From the NCBI GenBank assembly GCA_902362925.1, contig CABIYL010000019.1: DNA of 64,000 nt; one strand, written 5' to 3'. The DNA is from Pseudoflavonifractor sp902362925. Lineage in GTDB: Bacteria; Bacillota; Clostridia; Oscillospirales; Oscillospiraceae. The translations under genes were made by a program, and so were the position numbers. This document shows positions 6,952 to 14,661 of the stretch, in pieces; positions within the stretch are counted from its first letter, which is position 1, and every line of letters starts with the position of its first letter. The notes under the pieces are model-generated. The model had not been told where the DNA came from. It ran no database searches and saw nothing but the letters and a program-made list of their open reading frames with translations.

Positions 6952-7709
6952 TCTGACCTCCAAAACTTGTGTTTCAAAAACAGCAGGCTACCACACACAA
7001 GACCGCTTCCTACAAGGAAAAATCCATTTGCAATAACGCTTCCCATATCAACAAACGGCCATCTCGGATGCACCCATATCAAACGGACTAAATCGCCGGA
7101 AGTAATCAAGTAAAACGGCATTGCCTCTGCCGAGCCTACATAGGTGGCATTAAACCCAAACAATATTGCAGCCAGAATATAGAATAAGCGAATGTCAATC
7201 ATCCCCGGCAAGGCAATCGAGCAAAAGCTGACAAATAAGCTCACTGGAACTAAAGAAACAAAGATTGCTTTTACCAACGGGACAATACATTCAATCGGGG
7301 AAATTTCAAACGGCGCAGCAATAAAATAAATTGTCGTGTTAAGTAAAAGAAAAATACACTGCATGGAGAAAACATATAGAAATCCGCCCAACAGCTTTCC
7401 CAACACATATTGCCATTTTCGTAAGGCCGATGACATCAGCAAAGATTTCATTCCTGTCTTAGTATCTATCGGAATACGCCCTGCCAATAAGAACATCAGA
7501 CCAAACAATAAAACAAGGCTGTCGAGACTAACGATTCGATAGACAAAATATGCTGGCTCATCCAAAAACTCCAACCTGGCTAAATTTCCGGCAGAAGGGA
7601 AATTGTCAAGTAAAGAAAGTGCCGTCGCTACAAGAAGTACACCCCATGTAACCAGACGCTTGAACTGCATTTTATATTCATAATGGAGAACAGAAAACAT
7701 TTTACGCAT
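6948..7709 (-). CDS. ABC-2-type transporter permease (first membrane subunit)
   Basis: A 253-residue membrane protein starting MRKMFSVLHYEYKMQFKRLV, chosen over an upstream ATG because GGGAGGG lies nine bases before it. An N-terminal cytoplasmic amphipathic helix is followed by about six membrane spans, the usual ABC-2 layout. It starts just before the ATPase gene ends and overlaps the next permease by four bases. With them it should form an exporter for a peptide, antibiotic or lipid-like compound; the substrate cannot be read from the sequence. Confidence 0.8.
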   Translation of the reverse strand: MRKMFSVLHYEYKMQFKRLVTWGVLLVATALSLLDNFPSAGNLARLEFLDEPAYFVYRIVSLDSLVLLFGLMFLLAGRIPIDTKTGMKSLLMSSALRKWQYVLGKLLGGFLYVFSMQCIFLLLNTTIYFIAAPFEISPIECIVPLVKAIFVSLVPVSLFVSFCSIALPGMIDIRLFYILAAILFGFNATYVGSAEAMPFYLITSGDLVRLIWVHPRWPFVDMGSVIANGFFLVGSGLVCGSLLFLKHKFWRSE

Positions 7710-8580
7710 GGGCTTTCCCTCCCATACAATACACATAAGCATCTTCCAAAGTCGCCGTGACAGGTGTGGCCTGTGAGAAAAGCCCGCTTTCGTCCATTAT
7801 TCGCGCAGTCAATCCGTGGCTCTCGTATGTCGTCGACAATACTACAGATTTCTTTTGAAGCTCGATAAGCTGGTTTTCATTTTCTAAATGTAGGATTTTT
7901 ACCTTATCTTTTACCCGTTCTAATAGGGCGGCAGATGTACCTGCATAAAATAGATGCCCTTTCCGCAGAACAGCAAGTTCTTCGCATAGCTGGTGAATAT
8001 CTTCGACAATATGCGTAGAGAGCAAAACGGTGCGGCCCTCTCTTGCATATCTTGACAATAGGCCGCGGAACCTCACCCGTTCTTCTGGATCAAGACCGGC
8101 TGTCGGTTCGTCAACAACAAGAATTTGAGGATTGCCAATCAGCGCCTGCGCGATGCCAACCCTCCGTTTCATGCCGCCGGAAAGCTGCCCTATTTTGCGT
8201 TTGGAAAATTCCAGCATTTCAACTTGCTCCAAAACGCTACTGACAGCTTTTTTGTTATGAATGCCTTTGAGTTCTGCCATGTAATTTACAAAGTCAAATA
8301 CAGAAAGAGAGGGGTACATGGCAAGTTCCTGTGGCAAATACCCAATCCTTGCTCTGACCTCATTTCCCTGTTTCACGGTATCAAAACCGCAAATGCGGAT
8401 TGTGCCTGCTGATGGGGTTAATACCGTAACCAATGCCTTCATCAGCGTAGTTTTTCCGGCACCATTGTGTCCCAACAGGCCAAAAACACCGCTGCCAACA
8501 CGAAAGTTGACATCATCAAGGGCGGTAACGCCGTTCTTGTATTTTTTAGTAATGTGACTAATCTCAATGTTTGTATTCAT
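7702..8580 (-). CDS. ABC transporter ATP-binding protein (BcrA-like)
   Basis: A 292-residue ATPase starting MNTNIEISHITKKYKNGVTA behind a perfect GGAGGAGCGT site; a further ATG twelve bases upstream lacks one. Motifs in order: Walker A GHNGAGKTT, Q-loop LPQELAMYPSLS, signature LSGGMKRR, Walker B ILVVDEPTAGLDPEE and switch LSTHIVEDI. The DPEERVRFRGLL sequence resembles bacitracin/lantibiotic-type exporters. A BlaI-like operator lies 16 bases upstream, so expression is probably controlled by the adjoining BlaI/BlaR1 pair. Confidence 0.9.
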   Translation of the reverse strand: MNTNIEISHITKKYKNGVTALDDVNFRVGSGVFGLLGHNGAGKTTLMKALVTVLTPSAGTIRICGFDTVKQGNEVRARIGYLPQELAMYPSLSVFDFVNYMAELKGIHNKKAVSSVLEQVEMLEFSKRKIGQLSGGMKRRVGIAQALIGNPQILVVDEPTAGLDPEERVRFRGLLSRYAREGRTVLLSTHIVEDIHQLCEELAVLRKGHLFYAGTSAALLERVKDKVKILHLENENQLIELQKKSVVLSTTYESHGLTARIMDESGLFSQATPVTATLEDAYVYCMGGKAHA

Positions 8581-8595
8581 ACGCTCCTCCATTTA

Positions 8596-8609
8596 ACTAC
8601 ATTCGTAGA
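8596..8609. promoter_or_regulatory. BlaI-type operator before the ABC ATPase gene
   Basis: ACTACATTCGTAGA contains CTAC-attc-GTAG, the dyad pattern of BlaI/MecI operators. It lies between the BlaR1-like gene and the ATPase start, about where a promoter for the ABC genes would be. The related half-site ACTACA recurs at the blaI promoter. Confidence 0.6.
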
Positions 8610-8632
8610 TTTATAGGCTTTAATGATACGGG

Positions 8633-9598
8633 TTACTCATTGTAACCCGCACCATATTCTGTACCAGTATGATAGGCCGGATAAGGATAGAAATGTTCTC
8701 TGCTGAATTGTACGGAAAAAGCAACCGTAAGTATCAGAGAAACAGCCAGTATAACCGTTATCATCCTGTCCCTAATCTTTGATGTTCTTGTGGTGATCCG
8801 TTTAATTCTGCGTTTTGCCAACACAAAACTGAGTGCGCCAATCCCTTTACCGGGTTTTGTAGCTTGAACCGTAGATAGTTCCAGCAGTCGGATAATAGCC
8901 GCAGCATATTCTGTTTCTGTGACTTTTCCCTGCGAAAATTTTAAGGCATTGCAATCGCAATCCGTTTCACAATGTAGTGAAAAATCTCCTTTAGCAATCC
9001 ACGCAAAAGGGTTGAGCCAGTTTAATATGCAAACATAATCATAGATACGCTCCAAAAGAATATGTTTCCGCTTAATATGGGTCAACTCATGGATAAAAAC
9101 AGCGGATAATTCGCCATCGGTCAGCTTTTCTATAACTGTTTTGCTCATGATAATTGCTGGGCGGATTGCGCCGGTAACGCAGATGGGGTTATCCAAAGTC
9201 CCCCAATATAGTGCAGGCACTTTTTTTAAGCCGACAATTTCCGCACATTGTAAGCAAAGAGCATTTAGACGCTCAGTGTTACATATCTGGTATCCTTTCA
9301 TTGCCCGCTTTGCCATTATAGAGCGTATCGTATCATAGACGAAAAGAATACCGCACCCACACACCCATACCCAACAGGCAGTATAAAATCCATTTAACCA
9401 TTCCTGTGTTTCTGGTGATATGAGAAACACATCCGGTGAAAGGAATGGAACGCAAAAAAGGATCATACCGCAAAGCGGAAACCATAGCGGCAGCGTACAA
9501 CGCAGAATGTGATTGATAAAAAGAGATAAAACACAAAATATACCGCCAATAGCAGATACAAAAATAATCGCATTGAAAATGTTACCGAGTATCTGCAT
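8633..9598 (-). CDS. blaR1: M56-family (BlaR1-like) membrane metallopeptidase without sensor domain
   Basis: A 321-residue membrane protein. Several N-terminal spans are followed by an M56 zinc protease domain with HELTH at residues 170-174 and a downstream ETDCDCNALKF region. It ends soon after a last membrane segment near residue 285, with only a short Tyr/Gly-rich tail. The extracellular penicillin-binding sensor domain of classical BlaR1/MecR1 is therefore absent. The gene overlaps blaI by 17 bases. In known systems the protease leads to BlaI cleavage; here what it senses must differ, perhaps through the membrane or the adjoining transporter (inference). Confidence 0.85.
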   Translation of the reverse strand: MQILGNIFNAIIFVSAIGGIFCVLSLFINHILRCTLPLWFPLCGMILFCVPFLSPDVFLISPETQEWLNGFYTACWVWVCGCGILFVYDTIRSIMAKRAMKGYQICNTERLNALCLQCAEIVGLKKVPALYWGTLDNPICVTGAIRPAIIMSKTVIEKLTDGELSAVFIHELTHIKRKHILLERIYDYVCILNWLNPFAWIAKGDFSLHCETDCDCNALKFSQGKVTETEYAAAIIRLLELSTVQATKPGKGIGALSFVLAKRRIKRITTRTSKIRDRMITVILAVSLILTVAFSVQFSREHFYPYPAYHTGTEYGAGYNE

Positions 9599-9971
9599 CT
9601 GTTTTCTCCTGTTGGTCGATCAAACTCTTTAGCTCATTCAATTCCTCAAGTGAAAGATTGCCGCTTTTGACAAATCCCATTACCATCTTAGACAGGGAAC
9701 CATCATATACGCGGCTTAGAAAACTGCGGCTTTCCGCAAGCTGACAATCATTTTCTGATACTGCTGGATAATATAAATATCCCTTTCCTTGACGTTTTGT
9801 AGTCAATGCTCCTTTTTTTACCAAACGGGCAAGGTATGTCTGAATAGTCGTCTTGCTCCAACCTGTTTCTTTTAGCCTATCTAATATTTCGGGAAGTGTT
9901 TGTGGAGAATTACTCCAAACAATCTTCATCACTCGCCACTCTGACTCTGAAATAGAAAGTTGCTGCTCCAT
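9582..9971 (-). CDS. blaI: BlaI/MecI/CopY-family repressor
   Basis: A 129-residue protein with an N-terminal winged helix (SISESEWRVMKIVWSNSPQT, then WSKTTIQTYLARLVKKGALT) and a helical dimerization tail, the normal BlaI size and layout. It is the first gene of the cassette and is read from a near-consensus promoter flanked by BlaI half-sites, so it should repress itself, the protease and the ABC genes. Cleavage of the tail by the M56 protease would lift repression. Confidence 0.9.
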   Translation of the reverse strand: MEQQLSISESEWRVMKIVWSNSPQTLPEILDRLKETGWSKTTIQTYLARLVKKGALTTKRQGKGYLYYPAVSENDCQLAESRSFLSRVYDGSLSKMVMGFVKSGNLSLEELNELKSLIDQQEKTDADTR

Positions 9972-9996
9972 AAGGCGCCTCCTTTGATTGATGCTG

Positions 9997-10038
9997 TGTA
10001 GTTTATTCTATTATAGCATTTGAACTACATGGTGTCAA
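9997..10038 (-). promoter_or_regulatory. blaI promoter and operator
   Basis: On the minus strand TTGACA (10033-10038), 17 bases, then TATAAT (10010-10015) form a perfect consensus promoter. A perfect 7-bp inverted repeat TGTAGTT (9997-10003) and AACTACA (10023-10029) brackets the -10 box, matching BlaI half-sites. A repressor bound here would block RNA polymerase. Confidence 0.8.
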
Positions 10039-10041
10039 TCA

Positions 10042-10092
10042 TTGCGGTGGAAGCTTTCTTAAAATTTTGCGGTGGAGGCTTTCTTAAAATTT
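10042..10092. repeat. 25-bp direct tandem repeat at the cassette edge
   Basis: Two adjacent copies with a 25-base period and one mismatch, sharing GCTTTCTTAAAATTT. They mark the right boundary of the AT-rich Bla/ABC cassette, just upstream of its promoter. They may be a cassette end or a duplication made on insertion. Confidence 0.7.
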
Positions 10093-10102
10093 ACAATAAG
10101 CA

Positions 10103-10121
10103 GGGGCTGTAAAACAGCCCC
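10103..10121 (-). terminator. Hairpin after tnpV
   Basis: An 8-bp perfect stem GGGGCTGT / ACAGCCCC with a three-base loop lies ten bases downstream of the tnpV stop. A clear T-run is missing, so termination is likely but not certain. Confidence 0.55.
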
Positions 10122-10131
10122 CACTTAAAAC

Positions 10132-10485
10132 CTATTGATAAATCAGTTCTATCAGGACAATTTCCTCTGCCTGCGCTTTCAGCGTGTTCATCAGCCCTAC
10201 CCAGCGCATGGGGTCGCGGGCTTTCAGTTCCTCAGTGACGCCCGCCGCCTCCATCATACAGGGCAGCATGGTGTCCATCCGCTCCCGCGCCACCCGGTCA
10301 ATCTCCAACAGGTGTGAGTACAGCTTTTCACTCAAAATCAAACTGCTGTAAAGGGCGGGCCGGTGTTCCTTCAGGTAGCGTTGCCGCATACGGCCATACT
10401 TGCCGATGGGGGCCTCCGGCTGCTCGGACAGTTTCAGGTCGGGGATGTAGTAATCCCCGCAGCGGGTGTAAGTCAATTCGTTCAT
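10132..10485 (-). CDS. tnpV: Transposon-encoded protein TnpV
   Basis: A 117-residue protein starting MNELTYTRCGDYYIPDLKLS behind AAAGGAGGA. The block YTRCGDYYIPDL, then PIGKYGRMRQRYLKEHR, and a C-terminal AEEIVLIELIYQ are hallmarks of TnpV, first named in the Tn4451 family. It always travels with a large serine recombinase, as here (it follows it by 26 bases). Its role is unknown and it is not required for excision in the studied elements, as far as I recall. Confidence 0.85.
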   Translation of the reverse strand: MNELTYTRCGDYYIPDLKLSEQPEAPIGKYGRMRQRYLKEHRPALYSSLILSEKLYSHLLEIDRVARERMDTMLPCMMEAAGVTEELKARDPMRWVGLMNTLKAQAEEIVLIELIYQ

Positions 10486-10511
10486 GTTCGTCCTCCTTTG
10501 CACTGTGATGG

Positions 10512-12392
10512 TTAAACTGCGGCGCTGGCCGGTAAGGTGGCCTTGCGCGGCTCCTGCTTGGGTAACTGGCTGACAGGGATAAAAATGCCCTTCTCCATGT
10601 CCTCGGCCCGGATCGCGGCCTTTGCCGCCTCCACCTGTGCCTTGCGCTTGGCGTTGTAGCGTTCTTCCCATTCCTTCTGTTTGCCATTGGCCTTGCGGCG
10701 CAAGTAGTTCTGGTGAAGCCTGTCTTTGCGTTCCTCCTTCTTCCGCAGTTCTTCCTGTTCCTCCGGAGTCAGGGGAACCGGCTGCAAGGCGGGCGGGATA
10801 TACCGGCCCACAAAGTTGAAGTAGATTTCAACCTCCTGCGTGGTATCCTGGCTGCCTTTCCGGGCGCGCTCATGGACAAGGATTTTCTCTACAAACTCGT
10901 TGAGCATGGTGTTTGTCAGCGTGTCGAAGTTCTCGTACTTATCAATCAGGGCAATAAACTTCTCCGCAGATTTCCGGCTCTGCTCATAGCCGGTAACGGC
11001 CTTTTCCAGTTCCGTGATTTCCGCATGGAGAGCGTCCTGCTCTTTGGCATACTGTGCGTCCAGGGCCTCATACCGGGCGTCCGGCAGCTTACCCAAGGCG
11101 TTGTCCTCATAGATTTTGCAAATCAGCTTTTCCAGTTCCCCGGCCCGCTTTTGGGCGGCGGCCAGCCGTTTCCGCTTTTTGGATATGTCGGCGGTTTGCT
11201 GGGCGGCCTGCGTTTCCTGGACGGTGCGGATAAACTCGGCCCGGTCATTTTTGGAATACTCCGCGATGGCCCGGAGCATATCGGTTATCAGGGTCAGGAC
11301 GGCTTCGGCCTTGATACGGTGCTGTGTAGGGCAAAGGGAGCCGATAGGGTACTTCCCATACTGGCCGCAAGTGTACTGCGGGACACGCTTGCCGTTGTAG
11401 GTGCGGTGAACATACATCTTGCCGCCGCAATCGGCGCAGTACATCAGGCCGGTCAGGGGATGGGCCTCCCCAAAGCCGTCCGGGTAGCGTCTGGCGTTTC
11501 CCCGGATACGCTGCACATTGTCAAAGGTTTCCTGGTCGATAATGGCCTCATGGGTGTTCTCAAAAATCGTCCACTCGCTTTCGTCAACATAGTGGCTTTT
11601 CTTGTCCTTGAAGTGCTTTCGGGTCTTGAAATTGATGGTGTGGCCCAGGTATTCCCGCTTTTTCAGAATGTTCACAATGGTGGACGATCCCCAGCCGTAG
11701 GGGTCTTTAACCGGCTTCGTCCTGTTTACTCCCTCGTCAAAGCGTGCCAGATGGACAGCGGGGATTTCGACCTTTGCCTCGGACAGCAGCTTGGAGATTT
11801 GATAGGGGCCGTAGCCCTCCATCGTCAGGGAAAAGATACGGCGTACCACTTCGGCGGCTTCTTCGTCCACAAGCCAATGTTCCCGCTTTTCGTCCCACAG
11901 GTAGCCGTAGATAACGGTGCCGGTCAGGTGCTTGCCGCTCATGCCTTTGGATTTGAACACGGAGCGGATTTTCCGGCTGGTGTCACGGGCGTAAAACTCG
12001 TTCATAATGTTGCGGAAAGGGGTAAAATCATCATCGCCTTTCAGACTGTCTACACCGTCATTGATGGCAATCAGCCGGACACCGCGCTGCCGCAAAATCT
12101 CCATGACCTGGCCGACTTTCAGATAGTCACGCCCCAGGCGGCTCATGTCTTTGATAACAATGGCCTCCACCCGTCCGGCCTCGACTTCCTCCATCATCGC
12201 CAGAAATCCGGGACGGTCAAAGCGGGTTCCTGATACGCCGTCATCGGTGAAGTGGGTGGGGTTCGGCAGCCCATTCCGGCGGGCAAACTCCTCTAACATC
12301 TGCTTTTGATGGCTTATGGAATTGCTCTCGCCCTGTAACTCATCATCGCGGCTCAAACGCTCATACAGTGGGGTGATTTTCTCGTTTCTCAT
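10512..12392 (-). CDS. tnpX: Large serine recombinase (TnpX-like integrase)
   Basis: A 626-residue protein with a strong AGGAGG site. The N-terminal resolvase domain (about 1-150) has the catalytic serine at 14 (YERLSRDDE) and the motifs FTDDGVSGTRFDRP and DMSRLGRDYL. A recombinase domain follows, then a zinc ribbon (CADCGGKMYVHR with CGQYGKYPIGSLC, about 365-405), a long coiled coil and a basic tail. This layout is that of TnpX/TndX-type integrases, which insert circular elements at a short core by a two-base staggered exchange. It lies immediately inside the junction with the broken virD4 gene and is very likely the enzyme that made that junction. Confidence 0.95.
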   Translation of the reverse strand: MRNEKITPLYERLSRDDELQGESNSISHQKQMLEEFARRNGLPNPTHFTDDGVSGTRFDRPGFLAMMEEVEAGRVEAIVIKDMSRLGRDYLKVGQVMEILRQRGVRLIAINDGVDSLKGDDDFTPFRNIMNEFYARDTSRKIRSVFKSKGMSGKHLTGTVIYGYLWDEKREHWLVDEEAAEVVRRIFSLTMEGYGPYQISKLLSEAKVEIPAVHLARFDEGVNRTKPVKDPYGWGSSTIVNILKKREYLGHTINFKTRKHFKDKKSHYVDESEWTIFENTHEAIIDQETFDNVQRIRGNARRYPDGFGEAHPLTGLMYCADCGGKMYVHRTYNGKRVPQYTCGQYGKYPIGSLCPTQHRIKAEAVLTLITDMLRAIAEYSKNDRAEFIRTVQETQAAQQTADISKKRKRLAAAQKRAGELEKLICKIYEDNALGKLPDARYEALDAQYAKEQDALHAEITELEKAVTGYEQSRKSAEKFIALIDKYENFDTLTNTMLNEFVEKILVHERARKGSQDTTQEVEIYFNFVGRYIPPALQPVPLTPEEQEELRKKEERKDRLHQNYLRRKANGKQKEWEERYNAKRKAQVEAAKAAIRAEDMEKGIFIPVSQLPKQEPRKATLPASAAV

Positions 12393-12414
12393 GGCTGTAC
12401 CTCCTGAAATGAAA

Positions 12415-12478
12415 ATGCTCTAAGTGGCTGCTTCACTAACCATGACAAAAACCATGATTAAGAAGTCACTTAGAGCAT
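12415..12478. repeat. Long imperfect inverted repeat at the IME end
   Basis: Perfect outer arms ATGCTCTAAGTG (12415-12426) and CACTTAGAGCAT (12467-12478) enclose further partly complementary sequence around CCATG/CATG. It lies between the recombinase start and the virD4 junction and could be the recombinase binding region (attachment site arm) or a leader hairpin. Confidence 0.6.
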
Positions 12479-13437
12479 ACATCTCCACTGGCCAGCTTGT
12501 ACTTCTTGTACTGTTTCACCGCAAAGCAATCCGGCTTGCGCTGTTCCAGCCCCTTGAACATATAGTCCACGGCATTGAGAAAGTCCTCGTCATCCTCCTT
12601 CACTTCCATACCGGAGATCATGTCAACCAGCGTATTCATGTTGCGCTCCTCCTCGGAGCCCTCAAAAATGATGTACCCCAGCAGAGCGCAGTACAAAAGC
12701 GTTTCGGCCTTCGTCCAGAACGGATCGCCCTCTTTGCCCTCGCCCTTGGTGTTGGAAATTAGGGCGTTTACAAACTTTAAGATGTCCGCCTCGTTCTTAA
12801 TGTAGGCCAGCGGGTTATAGTGCATGGACTTTGAAAAATCTATGCTGTTGAACACCTTGATCTTATATCCCCGCTGCTGGAGAAAGTGGCCTACTTGCCC
12901 GAGGACACCTCCTTTCGGATCGACGCAGACATACGAGGAATGAGCTTGGAGCAACTGGGGCGTGAGCCAAAATCGGGTCTTGCCGGAGCCGGACGAGCCG
13001 ATGACACAGGCATTGAGGTTGCGGGCGTTGGCCGGATTTTTGGGCCGGGTGTTGATGGTGAGCAGCTCCGTCCCGGTGAGAATGATATTGTTTTCAAACT
13101 TGGGATCGGCAAAGGGCTTGATGTCCTTTTCCGTTCCCCATCGAGCCGATCCGTATTCTTCATCTCGCCGGAATTTCTTTGCGTTCTTGCTTTTGAAGTA
13201 GATCAGCAGGCGAAACACCACCGCCCCCACAAGGCCAACCAGCCAGTCAAAGGGATCGAACCCCGGCGTAAAGTTGGCAAAGGCCGGGCCGATGCTCCGG
13301 CCCAGCCCCAGCAGCTTTTCACCAAACCCGGCCCCCGCTGCCAGACGGTAGGCCGTCCCCAGCTTCAGACAGGCCCAGCCGATAAACAGATAGGGAATGT
13401 TGGGGAGAATGTACTTTCGGATCTTATCTGTCGGCAT
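12466..13437 (-). pseudogene. virD4: VirD4/TraG coupling protein, truncated by IME insertion
   Basis: The gene starts MPTDKIRKYILPNIPYLFIG behind AGGAGGTGG and overlaps pcfB by 14 bases. It encodes two N-terminal membrane segments, then EEYGSARWGTEKDIKPF, Walker A GSSGSGKT and the VDPKGGVLGQ region. It ends at residue 323 with KLASGDVCSK. Homologs run on from KLASG for some 250 residues with Walker B and the all-alpha domain. The last four codons come from the neighbouring element, so the gene is interrupted. Coupling proteins pump the relaxase-DNA complex into the type IV channel, so the resident ICE should be transfer-defective until the IME leaves. Confidence 0.9.
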
Positions 13438-13861
13438 GAGCCACCTCCTGTACCCGCTCTTTGGGGCGGGGCCGCTCCTGGGCAAGCTGCTCCGACGCCC
13501 GTTTGAGCTGATCCCGGATGGGGATGCGCCGGGACTTGGACTTGTTCAGTACCTTGCGGGAGTATTCAGAAAAACAGGCGGTCATGGCGTCGGCCTGCCC
13601 AGCCTTGAAGAACAGCAGATATTTGTCCGGCCCGGTTTTGTAAAAGGCGTAGTCCACATTCCATTTCTGGGCCACCCGGTCAAACAGCTTGGTATCGCCG
13701 GACAGCTCAATGCTGGATGCCGATGCGCCGTGGGCCATGAGCTTTTTCACGCTCTGCTTGCCGTGGGGCGTCTGCTTGGCCCGGTAGTGCTTGGCGATTT
13801 TCCGGCCAATGGCCCGCAGAACATAGGCAAGGCCCCGGGCGGTCAGCTTGGACGCCTTCAC
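13424..13861 (-). CDS. pcfB: PcfB-family (DUF3801) conjugation protein
   Basis: About 145 residues from the GTG at 13861. Motifs KHYRAKQTPHGKQSVKKLMA and IELSGDTKLFDRVAQKW, followed by a FFKAGQADAMTACFSEYS region, match PcfB of enterococcal pCF10 and ICE relatives, which helps the relaxosome reach the coupling protein. Family-like sequence (VDEDISRRTIAVSVKASKLT) continues upstream to 13900, directly after an in-frame TGA, with only CTG at 13903 as a possible start. The true start may therefore be CTG. It lies upstream of and overlaps virD4, as is usual in this ICE family. Confidence 0.85.
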   Translation of the reverse strand: MKASKLTARGLAYVLRAIGRKIAKHYRAKQTPHGKQSVKKLMAHGASASSIELSGDTKLFDRVAQKWNVDYAFYKTGPDKYLLFFKAGQADAMTACFSEYSRKVLNKSKSRRIPIRDQLKRASEQLAQERPRPKERVQEVAHADR

Positions 13862-13918
13862 GGAAACGGCAATCGTGCGCCGGGAAATATCTTCATCTAC
13901 CAGTCAAACCACCCCTTT

Positions 13919-13941
13919 CTTTGGGACAAATTGTCCCGAAG
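13919..13941. promoter_or_regulatory. 23-bp palindromic site, copy 1
   Basis: The core GGGACAAATTGTCCC is flanked by CTTT on the left and GAAG on the right. It lies between ardA and pcfB and is nearly identical to sites at 15252 (inverted) and 16236. It may be a binding site for a regulator or for the ParB-like protein. Confidence 0.7.
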
Positions 13942-13946
13942 TGTTG

Positions 13947-14660
13947 TTATCGTTCCGGCACCTCCTTTTTGGGTAAAAGGTGATCTTTCTCCGGCGTAGC
14001 CCGATCCGCTACTTCCTTATAGGCGGCCATCTGTTCCCGGATGTTGAGCTTGGGCATGGAAAATACCCGATACTCGTCGGGAATATCATCCCGCCCGGTG
14101 TAGTGTTCAATAAACTGGCTCCCGTTGTTGAACATATAACCGCCGTTGGCATAATGCCCATCATCGTTGATCCGAATATCCCGCCCGTATGCCTCGTAGT
14201 CGAAGTAGTTGAGTAGGTGCTCCGGCACATCAATGGCCTCCATGTCCTCCACATAGATGCGCCCCAGCGTTTCATCGTCCTCCACACCCGCATAAAACTC
14301 GAAGCAGTCAAGGTTTTGGGTTAGGTTGATCAATTCCTTGACGCTGCCGGAATATTCACCGCTGTCAATGACCGCTTCAAACTTTTCACGGTCACTTTGA
14401 TCCATCTCGGAGATAAGGCTGGCCAAATAATTGAGCTCGTCAATGCTCTCATATTCGCCAAGGCAGTCATAGAGCCCGGATATGTTCACCTCGTAGTCGG
14501 TGATAAAGATTTCCTCATACCGCACCCCATCAATGCCAATACGCTTTAAGAGGGCCTGCACCTCCTCGGTGGTAGTGGGGAATTTCAGATTTTCGCCTAC
14601 CAACCTGCCCTCGTTGTATTTCCCCAAGTTGGTGACATACGCTTCAAACGGGGTATCCAT
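13947..14660 (-). CDS. ardA: Antirestriction protein ArdA
   Basis: A 237-residue strongly acidic protein starting MDTPFEAYVTNLGKYNEGRL. The sequence of ArdA domains is recognisable: VTNLGKYNEG at the N-terminus, ITDYEVNISGLYDCLGEYES in the middle and DYEAYGRDI with IEHYTGRDDIPDEYRVF in the C-terminal part. ArdA mimics B-form DNA and blocks type I restriction enzymes, protecting newly transferred single-copy DNA. The start lies one base after the upstream stop, so translation is coupled. A 23-bp palindrome follows the stop. Confidence 0.92.
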   Translation of the reverse strand: MDTPFEAYVTNLGKYNEGRLVGENLKFPTTTEEVQALLKRIGIDGVRYEEIFITDYEVNISGLYDCLGEYESIDELNYLASLISEMDQSDREKFEAVIDSGEYSGSVKELINLTQNLDCFEFYAGVEDDETLGRIYVEDMEAIDVPEHLLNYFDYEAYGRDIRINDDGHYANGGYMFNNGSQFIEHYTGRDDIPDEYRVFSMPKLNIREQMAAYKEVADRATPEKDHLLPKKEVPER

Positions 14661-14661
14661 A

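Noticed and set aside
10512..12392. Serine recombinase as integrase of the tRNA-Ala site
   Set aside because: Large serine recombinases of the TnpX type do not usually target tRNA 3' ends, and this one lies at the virD4 junction. A tyrosine integrase outside the window is more likely for the tRNA site.
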